Positions 39,301 to 52,500 of a stretch of 64,000 nt of DNA are shown in pieces. This DNA comes from Symbiodinium natans. Lineage: Eukaryota > Sar > Dinophyceae > Suessiales > Symbiodiniaceae. Within the stretch, counting starts at the first letter, position 1, and every line of letters begins with the position of its first letter. The notes under the pieces were generated by a model. It saw only the letters and a list, made by a program, of their open reading frames with translations, was not told where the DNA came from and searched no databases. The position numbers and the translations under genes were made by a program. Location of the stretch: contig CAJNDS010002384.1 in assembly GCA_905221605.1 (NCBI GenBank), forward strand, positions 252,501-316,500. The letters are read 5' to 3'.

Positions 39301-42300
39301 ATGCTTGGCGAGACAGCTCTGTTCTTGGCGGTCCGACAAGCGCTGGACCAACCCGGTCAAGATGCCTTAGAATTGGTGTCTTGCCTGCTGAAGGGCCGCG
39401 CTGACCCCAACACCTCCGATCTGCTCAACAAGGAGACCCCACTCATGGAAGCCGCATGCTATGGCAACAAGGCCGTGGCCCAGTTGCTTCTGGACTTCCA
39501 GGCGGATGTGGCCCAGGCAACAGACTCGGGCTCCACCGCCCTGGATTTTGCCAGCAGTGAGGGCCACGAGGGTGTGGCCAAGATCCTCGCAGCAGTCGCT
39601 CGAGCGCGGTCGAAGCCGCTCTGGGAAGCACCCTTTGCCACGACCATGGGATTTGCAACCTGGTCCGCCGGGACAGCAAGGCCGCCCGAGACCCCCAAGG
39701 CCGAGGCCGCTGTCGACCCGCCCAAAGCTGAGGGTAGGCGGGCAGCTCCCAAACCTGGGCTGTCCGAGCAGATGCCCAACTTTGTGCCCACAATGTTCGA
39801 CTTTGGCCCGCAGATTCGTAGCCGCATCTTCGTCACGAGCAGCGAGTTCCAGGAGTTTGCTGATAGCTACCGGCCCCCACAGACCCCACCCTCAAGGCCA
39901 GCGCCACCGTCTGCGAAGGCACCGCCGCGTCGTGAGCAGCGGATCTCCAAGGATATATCTTCTGAATACTTTGCAACCCTGGGCCTCCAGTCTGGAGCCA
40001 CGGTGGAAGATGTTCGTGCTGCCTACCGCAAGTTGGCGCTGCAATACCACCCGGCCACGAAGCAGCACGTTGGGAAAGCTAGTTGCCATTTGTGCTTAGG
40101 TTCCGCGCTAAGTCCCTCCCAGTTCTTTGTTCATTTTTGTTTCGACATCCCTTAAAGTTGACGCGTTTTCAGGCCGTCTAAGCTCAGCCCGGACAATCAC
40201 CAAGGACAAGAACCAAGGCAGCCAAGATGCTTCGGAGAAATTCCGCCAAGTGCGGCGAGCCTACGAATTTCTGTGCGCTCGCTTCTCACAGGCTCTATAG
40301 GACAGGTGCCCGAGGTTCTGTTAGGCTGCTCCAACCTGCTGGGAAAAGCAGCGGAGAAAAGCAGGTGGCTGCATCCGACACCCCCCAAACCCCAAAACAA
40401 ACAATTGCGAAGCTCCCGACTTTCTACTCTAACTACCACCAACTGAATCTGGCTTTAGAGTGTTTAGAATTTGTACATGATTCGTCGTAGTGATCTGAAT
40501 TCCAGGCCTGTTGTAGAGTTCAAGGGGCAGTCAAAATCCCTGCAAGCACAGCCCCAGGGCAAAAAGGCATCATAGCAAACCCTCCCTGCAAGTCTGAGGT
40601 TCGACTCCTGGCTGGTGTCCGAGCACAATGCTCGAGGATACGGCTCCGAGCAGACCCTCGGCGCAGAGCTTGGCCCGCAAACCCCCTCTTTTATGGTTTT
40701 GCAAAGGACGAAGCGATTCCCTGGTGCTGTCGGGAGTTCTGTTGATCAAGGTAGCTGGACCCAAGAGAGGATTCAAAGAAAGAGTGGCGACAACCTTCCA
40801 CAAGTGGACCAGAGCAGACTAGACTGGAGAAACGTTGCCGAGACCAAGCTCTGAGAGTCTGTCACAAGACATAGATCGCAGCACAGGCCTCGTGCACTGC
40901 AAGGGTTCTGGTTCAAGCAGAGAAGATGGCAACTCGCATTTTCTCCAGGGCGAGGGATTACAAGCAGAGAGAGGGAGAGAGAGAGAGGCTTTCGGATGTG
41001 CGGCTGGAGCCTGCTGTAAATTACGTAGGCTTGGACTTGTGTTGTTTGAGGCTCAGCGGCTCCTTCTCGATTGCTTTTTTCGGGAACAGCCTAGTGGCCA
41101 TCGCTGCAGGGGAGGTGGGTCCGGAGCTCAGTGCAATCTCAAGATGCGGCCGTTTTCACCTCCTACAAGGGTCGAGGGCCTCGGGCTTCGGAACCGAAAC
41201 CGTGGCAGCAGCACTGAGACCAGAAACCTGTTTTGCCGTGCGAAAACTCTGTCAGAAGGGGACTTCTAGTGAGCAATCAGTGGCTTCGAACGTACTGACC
41301 CCGAACCCGCACAAATCCGCACAACATACCAACACCATCCAAACCCTTCACAAATGGGGGCTTGCCGAGGCCAATTCACCGCCGACCTCGTTGAGCTAAC
41401 ACCTCTCGTGGGCAGCATCCCGTTTTCAAGCGCAGGGATTGTCTGGGGGGGCTCAGGGCCTGGGACTCTCCACCACCACTTCGCCCTTGCTCATAGACCC
41501 ATACTTTGCTAAGTCCGCTTGCTGAAGGGAGCGAGATATGCGCTGGAGAAGGCCCACAGTGAACAATTTAAACGTATTGAAACCACTGTCAAGGCATCCA
41601 CTACGGAGGCTACACCGGGCCCTTCGTTGCTGCAAATTGCTTCCTAGCCAGGTCCTAAGCTGTTTGACTTCAAGGGTCCCTCGAGTTGATCGTTGAACAT
41701 GTTGACTCAGGTGCTCTGCCTGGCCTTGATGATGTCGAGCTGGTCTGAGAATTATGGCCAGACTGCCAAGGACTTGGCGCTGGCTTTGGACAGTCTGCAA
41801 TTGATTGATCTTAGCCGCCTGAGCCTGAATGGTGCCCACCTGCAGGAAGCAGCAATGGAGCAGACGAAAGACCGTGGCTTCATGGGTGCTGTGAACTTGC
41901 TACTTCACTGCATTCAACATGGGTCACAGAGTAGAGTCGGGCTCCAGTAGGCCAGCGGGAATCCACAGCCCGGCACCGCGTGTCGCAGCACGTCGGAGTC
42001 TTTCTAGCTGCACAACTTGCTGATTGATTTCCGAGCCTGTTGTCTGACATGTTCTTACGTGAGGGTGATGGCACAACCGCTGATCCTGTTATGTGGTACG
42101 GTTTGCCGCCTGGCTTGCATCAGTCGTTCGTCCGTTGTTGCACGTGCACAGGTTACATGCGCAATCAAAGTATCGCGTGGCAATTCTATGTGTTTGCTCG
42201 TTGCTTTCCTGGTTGCAGGAAGCAGCTCATCCTTTCAAACCCCAGCTTCCACAAACGGTTCAAAAGGGCATTTTCTCCACGTGATTTGCCCAGGGCATGT

Positions 42301-43721
42301 GGAACTCCCACCACAAAGCCCTTAAAAAAGAAGTCTAGGAAGTCCGATGCTGAGAGTCGAACTCCTGAAGCACCCTGAACCCACTTGGAAAGTCTGCGCA
42401 GCTGAGGCTCACTCTTCGAGTCCTCCATGTTCATCTTCGTGTTTAACTGGACGCCGGTGCTGATGAAGGATTCGAAGTCTGAGCCCTCAACCGTATAAAG
42501 CCTTCAATTAAGGGGCTACAATCACGGACGGAAGTTTGTGAGTAAGAGTCGAACTCCCCAAACCCGAGTTGCATCAGAGTTTCTCGAAGTTCCCCGTGCC
42601 CAAGGGGTGAGTTGCATTGATTGGAGAGGACAGAGGTGGTAGCTATTCCTGAGTTTTTTTTCGTGGGATGTTAAGGGTCATGGCCACAGTTTGAGCGCTG
42701 GCCGTTGGAGCCTGGAGGCGGGTGAACCCGACCCGCCGTTCGGCCACATTTTCGCGGGCTTCATGATCTTCTGCATGCTAGGCCTGGCAAAGCCTGGAGA
42801 GCCCTAATTCTGCTTCCCAGAGTCCTCCTCAAGCTCAGTTTCCACACACAAACTTGTCAGGCAGCCGCTTGTTTTCGATGGCTGTGCATAGCATAACCAA
42901 TGAGAGGATTGGCGACTTGGCGCCTACAGAATCAGTCCAACACGGTTGCGTGTGCCGATGCACGCGGTCGATGGCCTTACTTAGGCTAACCTAAACCCTG
43001 AACCCGCGCAGCTCTTGGAGTTTGAGTTTTAGGGTTGGGGATTAGGGCACGTCGCATGCCTTCTATGATGAAGTTTGTGCTGAAGCAGTATACCTTGCTC
43101 TCACTGTTGAAATCGTGCCCGATGATCGGAACGTATAGTCGCCAGGAGTTCACATGGAAGCCTGAACCGCGTAAGATGTCTATTGCTCGAGTGAGCATCG
43201 AAGCCTAAGTCAGTCAATCTCCATCCGAGGGATGTACACCCTATGCTTGGCCGCGCTGTGCCACGCGAGCATCCTCTTCGTCGACTCGGAGGCAGTTCAT
43301 CTGTTTCCTGGCAATATCTGGCAATGTAGAGCTTCGGTGCTCTTGTGCGGAAGGAAGGTTTTTGAGCGTCAAGATGGCTGCGGGGAGGTCTTTGCATAGG
43401 ACTAATTACAGGCAGGCCATGGTTGCACTACTGTTGTACTCCGCAAGCAAAATCCGAACACTGCGGCCGTAGTCTTGCAACATGCAGAGCTTCCTCGCGC
43501 AAGGTTGGCTTTTTTCGTCTTCGAGATGTGTGTTGGCATGTACTTTCCCATGATGGGCACCATGAAGGGCCAGATTGTCCCCGAGCGCTTGCCCAAGCCG
43601 TGACGGGGGCTGGGGATGCCAAAAGTTTTGCCTGGCACCTGCTGAGGTCTAAGCGAAGTACCATCTACAATCTATACCGCGTTCCTCTCAATGCGATCGT
43701 GGTTCTGACGTTGATTTGCAA
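36308..43721 (+). CDS. MFSD5/Mot2-type molybdate-anion transporter (MFS), multi-exon
   Basis: A membrane transporter of the MFSD5 family, which imports molybdate for molybdenum cofactor. In-phase exons: 36308-36377 (MMADWLQGPFVYALYASYG), 36540-36652 (LFVAGFGSSAIFGTFIGS, then ADKYGRRRFA, the MFS loop 2-3 motif), 36734-36759, 36935-36958, 38364-38454 (LIGRLTGGIATSLLFSV), 41057-41114 (SFSIAFFGNSLVAIAAGE), 41711-about 41770 (ALMMSSWSENYGQ), 41846-41885, 42407-42458 (SLFESSMFIFVFNWTPV), 42711-42781 (PFGHIFAGFMIFCML), 42861-42944 (GSRLFSMAVHSITNERIG), 43230-43302 (MYTLCLAALCHASILFVD), 43504-43590 (FFVFEMCVGMYFPMMGTMKG) and 43647-43721 (STIYNLYRVPLNAIVVLTLI). A further short exon (GPKLFDFK) may lie at 41656-41681. 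Exon 38364 goes from FSV straight to LAEH, without the Phe-Glu-Ala/Ser-Trp usual in the family. The N-terminal exon and final helix were not located. The ANK/J gene lies in the 38455-41056 intron. Confidence 0.85.
36734..36759 (+). CDS. 26-nt exon of the MFSD5-type transporter
   Basis: The acceptor is AG at 36732-36733, followed by G; the donor is GC at 36760-36761. It encodes ALYCVLYF plus two bases of a Leu codon completed by the next exon. It continues the helix after the GRRRF motif, as the family requires. Confidence 0.75.
36935..36958 (+). CDS. 24-nt exon of the MFSD5-type transporter
   Basis: The acceptor is AG at 36933-36934, followed by G; the donor is GT at 36959-36960. Joined to its neighbours it completes a Leu codon, reads SCLTKHF, and leaves AA to form Lys with the next exon. 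The product runs YFLSCLTKHFKSLGMLLIGR, matching the conserved Ser-Cys-x-Thr-Lys-x region before the second MFS signature helix. A wrong frame on either side would break the family match. Confidence 0.75.
38779..40300 (+). CDS. ankyrin-repeat and J-domain protein, two exons
   Basis: A J-domain protein, expected to recruit and stimulate an Hsp70, with ankyrin repeats to bind a client or partner. Exon 1 is 38779-40053 (425 codons, ATG start) and exon 2 is 40205-40300, ending in TAG; total 456 residues. Residues 1-110 are unrecognised. About 138-276 hold four ankyrin repeats (such as NTVLHLAAS, ETALFLAVRQ, ETPLMEAACYGN, STALDFASSEGHEG). About 280-390 are Pro-rich linker. About 394-452 are the J domain (YFATLGLQSGATVEDVRAAY, YRKLALQYHP). 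The intron (40054-40204) has a GC donor and an AG|G acceptor and splits His-Pro from Asp, so the spliced product has the catalytic HPD followed by KN. Exon 2 ends with FRQVRRAYEFL, the fourth J helix. Unspliced reading would give HPA and a false C-terminus. The gene lies on the same strand inside a transporter intron. Confidence 0.85.
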
Positions 43722-43864
43722 GTTCGGCGAAGGCGTCTCATTCTGCGTCCGGCGCTCAGGGACTCAGGGTGTGCTCTGTGTGGATAAGGAAGCCGTGGCA
43801 CATGGGCATTCGAGCGACGTACAATGACGCCCACATTGAAACACAGAAGAACTTCACGTACGCG

Positions 43865-44990
<1,126 letters not shown>

Positions 44991-45223
44991 TGACCGTGAC
45001 TTACTTCTTGCATGATATGAGGCAAAACACAAAGTTACAAGGCTTCTCTTGTTTTTTGTTTGGCAGGAGGGGGAGGCGGTTTGTGTGGGCGACAGCTTAA
45101 GAGCTGCGCTGTGCCCCCTGGCCTTAATCTTTCGCACAAGGAGCGCCTACGTGCGGGAGCACATTCCTTTGCGGAGCGCCCGGGCCCCAGGCAAGGTTCG
45201 ACTCCGTGTTCTGATCTCCTTCC

Positions 45224-45260
<37 letters not shown>

Positions 45261-45421
45261 TGCCCCAAGAAAGAAAGGAAAAAAACAAAGAGAGAGAGAG
45301 AGAGTATAGGATATTGCTCAGCTGCTAAGCTCCACTCGACCCAGAGCACTATTTCACACACGGACGCACTCGCTTTCGTGCGCCCTACGGGGCGGCCCCT
45401 TCGGAAATTAAGTGCGGTGGA

Positions 45422-45479
<58 letters not shown>

Positions 45480-45599
45480 GCGCCGGTAGTAGTGTTCCGA
45501 GAGACGCAGGATCGGGGCGCCCCTTGGCGCGGGGCTTGCCCCATGCCCCAAAGAAAGAAAGAGGGCGAGTCAGAGATCAGTCGAGAGGAAACGCTCCCT

Positions 45600-45640
<41 letters not shown>

Positions 45641-46540
45641 GCTCTCTCTGTTTTTGTTTGTGCTTTCTTGGCGTGCAGTGTGACAGTGACTCGGAGATCA
45701 CGAGGTCTCCAGCCCGGAGGTCCGTGCCACCCGCGCCGAGCGGCCCCAGGCACTGTCCCTCCGTTGATCTCCGATGAATTCGGAGAGGGCAAAGATGGGG
45801 AAATTGCAGAAGAGAGTGCCCAGGAGAGAGAGGAAGACAGGAACTGCAGGAACTGAGAAGAACAAAGAGTTGTGAAACCAAACGAGAAGAGATGACAATG
45901 AGACAAGAAGTATATCGGATCTTTTCATGATCTTTTCTTATCTCCCTTTCTCAGAGGCGCAGTTGGTCAACTTGGACGTGCTGGGCGTGCGGCCGCTCGC
46001 CGAAAGCCGGAAAGAGGAAGACGACGCAGTCTCTTGCAGTCTCGCAACACCCACCAAGCAGAGAGGAGGAGGAAGAGGGGGGAAGAGAGGGTGAGGATGG
46101 GGTGAGTTCATGGCAGTTATTGGGACTTATACTGTATCTCATATTTATAAGACTGCCAGCTTGGCAAATTGAGAGAGTTCCAAAAGTACTTTCCAGACCC
46201 GCAGTGGCACCCACTGATTGGGGGTGACTGCCGGTGACTCAGCTTGTTCCGACACAACATTGGGGGGATAGCGCGGGGAGTACACACACAGATAGACACA
46301 GACATATTCCGAGCGAGGCTTGTGGCTTGAATGAAGCAGGGACTTCCTGCAACTTATGGGGTTACTCTCAGCGGGCTACTTTCTTCTCTTCCTTCTTCAG
46401 CCTGCAGCCTTTTCCTTCCCAAAGCCTTCCTTTCTTCCCTGAACTGTTTTTTTGTTCCCCAAACAGTGCTTGCACAATGGGGTTCTTACGTTCAGGGTAA
46501 AGGAATTGGTTGCTGACCGCAACGGCGCGCGCGGCGGTGG
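44991..46540. other. no firm gene; GA and CT tracts
   Basis: GA runs lie at 45229-45260, 45288-45305 and 45423-45478; a CT run lies at 45600-45640. So purines and pyrimidines switch strand within 130 bp. An acidic reading at about 45770-45850 (DEFGEGKDGEIAEESAQE) could be an exon but has no partner. The transporter's last exon may lie in this region or just before it. Confidence 0.5.
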
Positions 46541-47560
46541 GACGGGGCCTTGGTTTCGACGCTCCCGTTGTGGTTATTCGCGCGAACTCCGTTGCGTTTC
46601 GATGCTCCCGCTGTGGTTTCGCGCGAATTCCGTTGCATTTCGATGCTCCCGCTGTGGTTTCGCGCGAATTCCGGCCTCTCGTGGCCTCTTCAGGCCTCTT
46701 CTGGGGGGGCCTTGGTTTCGACGCTCCCGCTGTGGTTTCGCGCGAATTCCGTTGCGTTTCGATGCTCCCGCTGTGGTTTCGCGCGAATTCCGTTGCATTT
46801 CGATGCTCCCGCTGTGGTTTCGCGCGAATTCGGGCCTCTCGTGGCCTCTTCAGGCCTCTTCTGGGGGGGCCACTTAGGTTGCCGACCGCAAAGGCAGGCG
46901 CGCGCGCGCGCACGCGCGCGCGCGCGCGCGGTGGGGTCGACGGGGCCTTGGTTTTGACGCTCTCGCTGTGGTTTCGCGCGAATCGATGCTTCCGCTGTGG
47001 TTTCGCGCGAATTCCGGCCTCTCGTGGCCTCTTCAGGCCTCTTCTGGGGGGGGCCACTTGGTTCCGTTGCGTTTCGATGCTGTCGCTGTGGTTTCGCGCA
47101 AAGTCCGTTGCATTTCGATGCTCAGGCCTCTTCTGGGGGGGCCACTTAGGTTGCCGACCGCAACGGCGCGCGCGGTGAGACGGGGCCTTGGTCCGTTGCG
47201 TTTCGATGCTCCCGCTGTGGTTTCGCGCGAATTCCGGCCTCTCGTGGCCTCTTCAGGCCTCTTCTGGGAGGGCCACTTAGGTTGCCGACCGCAATGGCGC
47301 ACGCGGTGGGGCGGGGCCTTCGATTCCACGCTCCCGCTGTGGTTTCGCGCGAATTTCGTTGCGTTGTGGTTTCGCGTGAATTCCGGCCTCTTCTGACTTG
47401 CTCGAGCCTCTTCTGGCCTCTTCTGGGGGGGGCCACTTAGGTTGCGGCCGCAACGGCGCACGCGGTGGGGCGGGGCCTTCGTTTCGAGGCTCCCGCTGTG
47501 GTTTCGCGCGAATTCCGTTCCGGCCTCTTGTGGCCTCTTCAGGCCCCAGTGGTTGGCCAC
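46541..47560. repeat. compound GC-rich satellite with CTGTGGTTTCGCGCGAATTC core
   Basis: A core of about 43 bp (gctcccgctgtggtttcgcg, cgaattccgttgc, gtttcgat) repeats one to three times. It is then capped by a second module (ggcctctcgtggcctcttca, ggcctcttctggggggg, ccacttaggttgccgaccgc). This higher-order unit recurs about six times with varying numbers of core copies. ORFs on both strands are artefacts. Confidence 0.9.
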
Positions 47561-48985
47561 GGGCCTTTTTGACCCCAAGTTCCACAAGCGTGCAAAGCCG
47601 AATCCCCCAGTGGTTGGCGTTTTTTTTGACCCGCAAGGGAATTCGGCCCCCCACGAACTTTTGTACTTTTTGTCCCCGGAAGTGTCGGTGCTCTTCTGGC
47701 CTTCTTTGGCCTTTTCTGGCCCTCCTCACTGTTTGGGGTCTACGCCGGCAGAATTTGATCATCTGGGCCCGCCGGTCAGAGTCTCCAACGATCTCCAACG
47801 CTTTGAGAAGTGAGGCGCAATCCCTACATGAGCCCCGGCCAGTAGCCGCAGAGCTGAGCCCGCATTTCACAGAGAGAGAGAGAGAGGGAGGGAGAGAGAG
47901 AGAGCGAAAAAGAAAAGCTCTCTCGCTCTCTCTCTGTCTCTTTCGTTTTTTCCTCCTCCCTCAGATCGTGCGTCTCACCCACACTCACAGTCTCTCTTTC
48001 TTTCAAAGTGTGTCTCACCCGTCTCATCAGTCCGAAGAGAGAACTCTCTAACCAGAAACTGGCAGGAGTCTTCTTCTTTAAGAAGAAAGACTCGACAAGA
48101 GGAACAAAGGGGGAGCTCGAGCTCGCTCGCGGTGAGAAAGAAGGCGCACGCAGGCTCTCGCAGACTTTCAGAAACACTAGTCGGCCGGTTGAACGGTTTG
48201 GCCTCCTGTCGAAGCTTGTCTGAAAAGAAGAGCAAGAGAGCTCCCGCAGTGGGGCTCAGAGCGAGGCCCGCGTTTATGCGCGGCTTCTGCCGGCGGCCCG
48301 CAGCCTCAGGGATGTTTTGGGTCAAGGTGACGTGAGAAGTGTGCGCGGGAGCTTTTCTGCCGCGCCAAATCGCCAGAGGTGGCCTGGATGGACCTGGCCT
48401 TTCCCGAGAAGGCCGGGAGGCAAAAGCACCGGAATATTAAAACAGAGAAGAGGCTGAGAGAGAGCTGAGACGAGACGAGAGAGATCGAGAGAGATTGAGA
48501 GAGGAAGATTTTAGTGCGAGAGTCTGCGAGAGCGAGGTGAGACATGTACTTGCTTTTGTTGGGCTGGGAACGCTTGGAACGCTTAAGGCCGCCTCCGTCT
48601 CTGCACCACTTCGGTTGCTGCTCCGTGCCTTCCCACCGCCGCTCCGCCAAACACTTGTAGCTTCAAGTTGTCAAGTCGAGGGGTGCTTTTCCGCTCAGGT
48701 CCTCACCACTCGAGGATGGCGCCGATGGCGCCTTCGCAGAGGGACTCGCAGGGCGCAAAAAAGCCGGACAGCAAACCCAGAAGAATTGCAACTTGCACTC
48801 CGAGCTTTTGTGAGTTGCTTTGTTTGAATTTGCCCTTTGCCTTCTCCGTTTGTCCAATCGGGCTCAGTATCGGCACCATGGGCAACTGCAATTGCCCAGT
48901 GGTGGCCGGGATCCCGGGCTTGCTGAGGATAGGAGTTTGGATAGGAGTTTGGATGGAGTTTGGAGCTGTGTCAGCGGGGCGCAAT
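47561..48985. other. no firm gene
   Basis: Unique sequence with GA-rich (47872-47905) and CT-rich (47915-47945) tracts. An ATG-rich reading at about 48715-48800 (MAPMAPSQRDSQGAKKPDSK) could be a first exon, but nothing joins it. Confidence 0.4.
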
Positions 48986-48989
48986 TGCA

Positions 48990-49354
<365 letters not shown>

Positions 49355-49489
49355 AGCTGCCTGCAACAGTAAGTGCTGCAGTTAGGCCTCGTAAGTATTT
49401 GGCTTCTTCGGACTTGGCAGCCCGACTAGATCCCACGCTTATGTTCTGAAAAACACCGGACTCTGAAGCCGTGTGGGGGCCATGCTCAG

Positions 49490-49588
49490 GTTTCCCGGGT
49501 CCAAAAAGAGAAGTTCACAAAGCTCGACAACCTCGCGGAATGCCACGGCGATGCCAACGACGCGCTGTGCGGGCCCAAATCATTGCAG
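49490..49588 (+). CDS. candidate isolated exon, unknown protein
   Basis: The reading starts after AG with G, as confirmed exons here do, and gives a hydrophilic, protein-like sequence (EKFTKLDNLAECHGDANDAL). A GA donor near 49588 is possible. It may belong to the cyclic-nucleotide-binding gene downstream, but no family match or splice partner was seen. Confidence 0.3.
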
Positions 49589-49599
49589 AACCGGCTCCA

Positions 49600-52500
49600 T
49601 CTGTGAAGATGAGGTTCGTGCCTGCTGTCTTTCAACTCCTCCTGCAACTTCTTAGAGTGAACTTCTGAGTCTTTCTTTGTTTCTTTCAAGGGGGAAGTGT
49701 TCTGATTTTTGGGACCAGGCTCTCTCCGTCTCTCTCCGTCTCTCTCCGCTCTCTCTCTGCTCTCTCTCTCTCTCTCTCTCCCTCTTTTTGTTTGCTTTCT
49801 TTCCTCACACCGTTCGAGGCTCAACGGGAAGGACTTCACCGAGGCAAGGTCTGAGACTGTATTTCTGTAGCTCCTCTAACACTGCTCTCACTTTTGAAGT
49901 CTTCTTATAGATTCTCCCCCCTCCGAGCTCTCAGCTCTCGGCTCTTTTTGGCTCTCCAGCCCTCTGACCTCCCTCTCTCTCTCACACAAACTTCGGATGT
50001 CTCAATGAAGGTGGCGCCCGCGAGCCCGGCATGGAATGGCCACCGAGGAGCGCCTCACGTGTGGCCCCCGCGCTCCAGCCGGGGGGCCCAACATGGCCCA
50101 ACATCTGGGATCGCACAAAAATCGCACAAATGTCGCACGGCATGAGTTTATGAGTCGATATCACTGACAACACCATCTGAACTAGCAGCTAGCAACTTTA
50201 CTTCTAACATCTTCACACATCAATAACCTCTTAGGTGAGGCCGATGAGACGTAGAATGGAGTTTGTGTTCTGCCGCCCTGCGGGAAACCAGCCGGCAAGA
50301 GTCCAACAGCTCTTCACAAAAGCTCGCTAGTTACTTAGTTGTTGCAGCAACGCCGTACAGAAAAGTACGCTACTGAGGGTTGTAAGCGACTGCAGTTGGC
50401 ACGAATCCACTGAAACCAAGGCAGGAAGCCAAGAAATGTGACTAAGTAAGATTGAGTAAACGTGAGTAAATGGGTACATCTTTGGGTTGAGGTGTCTATC
50501 GGATGTCCCGTCGCAGTCAAGCGTCCTCCCTTAGCCCACCTTTTGGCGCTGCGTGCCAGTATGTCTTAGAGTTGCCGCAAGCCCTTAAGCCTTACGCTGA
50601 AACTCTCAGCACCATGAAACACCATCATGATCACCACCGGGCAACACGAAAATCTCCGCAAACGAAGTTGTTGTTTCGGTGCTGCCGCTTGGTAGCAGCA
50701 GTTGCACACATGCACGCTCACTGACGCGTACTCACGGTGAATCCACCCGCCGGGGGGGAATGCTGGATCCGCCCACAACCTATACCCAAGGAAAATGGCT
50801 GGACCAATGACAACGTCCGGAAACTAAGTGTAGAGGGTTCGGGATACGATGTCCCAAAATACAAGTACAGCAAGCACAGCTTCACGGACGATCTTACAGC
50901 AGGTCAGTAGAGGTCAGTAGAGGTCAAAAGGGTTCTGGACACGACAGCAGAACACGCTTACCAATAGATTTTGTGGCTGATCGCAAGCTGCTCGGTAGAG
51001 GCTAGGACTGAGGGTTCGAAGAGCTGAAGTCTAAGCTGTGCTCATATGGCCCGGGCTACTACTCGCACTAGTACTCTTGGAACACTTGCAACTTGGATGA
51101 ACTTGAGGCTTGGTGGCGGAGGTCGCACAACTGAGATCGAAACTAAAATTAGCGACGCCAAAGGCCAAAGAAATGACGAAGAAGATTCGAGAGTCCCCCA
51201 AGTCTGGCCACAGCCACGACAGGCGGGCTTCACGCCGATACCCGGAACATGGTCCGAGTACCTCTCACAAAGCCCAAAGCCATGAAGAAGTGTCACATCG
51301 CGCAGGATGCTTGCGCAAGAGTTGCCTTTTGCAAGGGCTCGGTCATGAGCAGGGCCTTCCGCATTCTCCCAAGACCTCCGATAAGTAGCAGACAGGCAGA
51401 CCGGTAATTAGTCTAACCCTGGTCCTGCAAGTCAATTCGGGATCAAAGAGAGAGACAAAACACGTGCACAAAACGGACAGATGGCCAGGAACGCACAGGC
51501 TACCCCGAAGCGAGCTTAACACACCAATGATCGGAGCCCACCAGCGAGCATTCTCCGTCATCTCCACTTTCTTTGTTCCTTGTGTTTGCATGCATGTTCT
51601 CCTTCGAAGCCGTTGGGGGAGTCTTATGGAGTCTTTGTGTTCCTTCTTTGTTAGAGAGTCCCCTCTGAGGTGGGGAGTCGAGCGACGTGGAGTCCGAGGC
51701 TGAGGAGCCCAAGCAGATCCAACGGCCCCGACGAGGCCCCAATTTCAGACGCAGCGCCCTAGGGCGCTAGCCGGAAGAGCCCTAGCTGAGCCCAAGCTGA
51801 TCTTTGCTCTGTTCTTCCCCTCGCTGGGGGGTTGTTACATCTTATACAAAGCTCTTTCTCCTCGCCCGGTCTCCCCCTCATCCCTTTTCAGAGAATTCCC
51901 GGAGCCAAAATGAGCCTGCAAATTCCTTGCCTGCAGGGTGTGGATGTTCGAAGTACAACATTTTTTAAGTTGCATATGAAGGGGCGCTTTACTTGACGTC
52001 ATTTGAAGGGGCTGCGCCCATGGGCGGGCAGCGCAGGCAGAAACTCGAGGAGAGTTGATCTCTTCTTATGCTTTTCAAGCCTGCCGCCAATGCCGCTGCA
52101 AACGGGGCGCGCGCGCGAGCCCCCCGTTTGCCGCGGCATTCGACCCGCTTTAGTCGTAGAACATAGCCGGAACGCACGGGTTTGGCGGTGGTGTCTATCC
52201 TGTCAAAGCCATGACCTTTCAACCCAACCCTATATATGCCTTGAGCTCAAAGACCTGGAAACCTGAATGCCTGAATTAATACTAATACTGCAACCACACC
52301 ACGAAGACCACAGCCGAGGGAAAGGCAATCCCCCCATGGGCCATCATGTCAGCCTGGCGACCCAAGCCTGGAGCCGCTGATGCTCATGATGCGCGGTTTT
52401 AGGGGGAAACCAAGGCCGATGCTTCTGATGCACGGCCTGAGTCCCGGACTGAACCCGCTGATGCTCATGATGCGCGCTCTTTGGGGGCGGCCCGTGGCCA

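Noticed and set aside
39956-40155. J protein with HPA instead of HPD as a true catalytic loss
   Set aside because: A GC-AG intron starts right after His-Pro, and the acceptor exon supplies Asp-Lys-Asn in frame.
40595-40620. tRNA gene suggested by ggttcgactcc
   Set aside because: The T-stem does not pair well, and no A box or acceptor stem was found upstream. The same holds for ggttcgactcc near 45190.
46368-47870. ORFs of about 200 codons rich in Arg/Ser/Phe
   Set aside because: They are frames through the GC-rich satellite, present on both strands.
51902-51912. Spliced-leader relic (gagccaaaatg, minus strand)
   Set aside because: Only 11 nt match, the flanks differ from the leader, and no ORF is positioned downstream.
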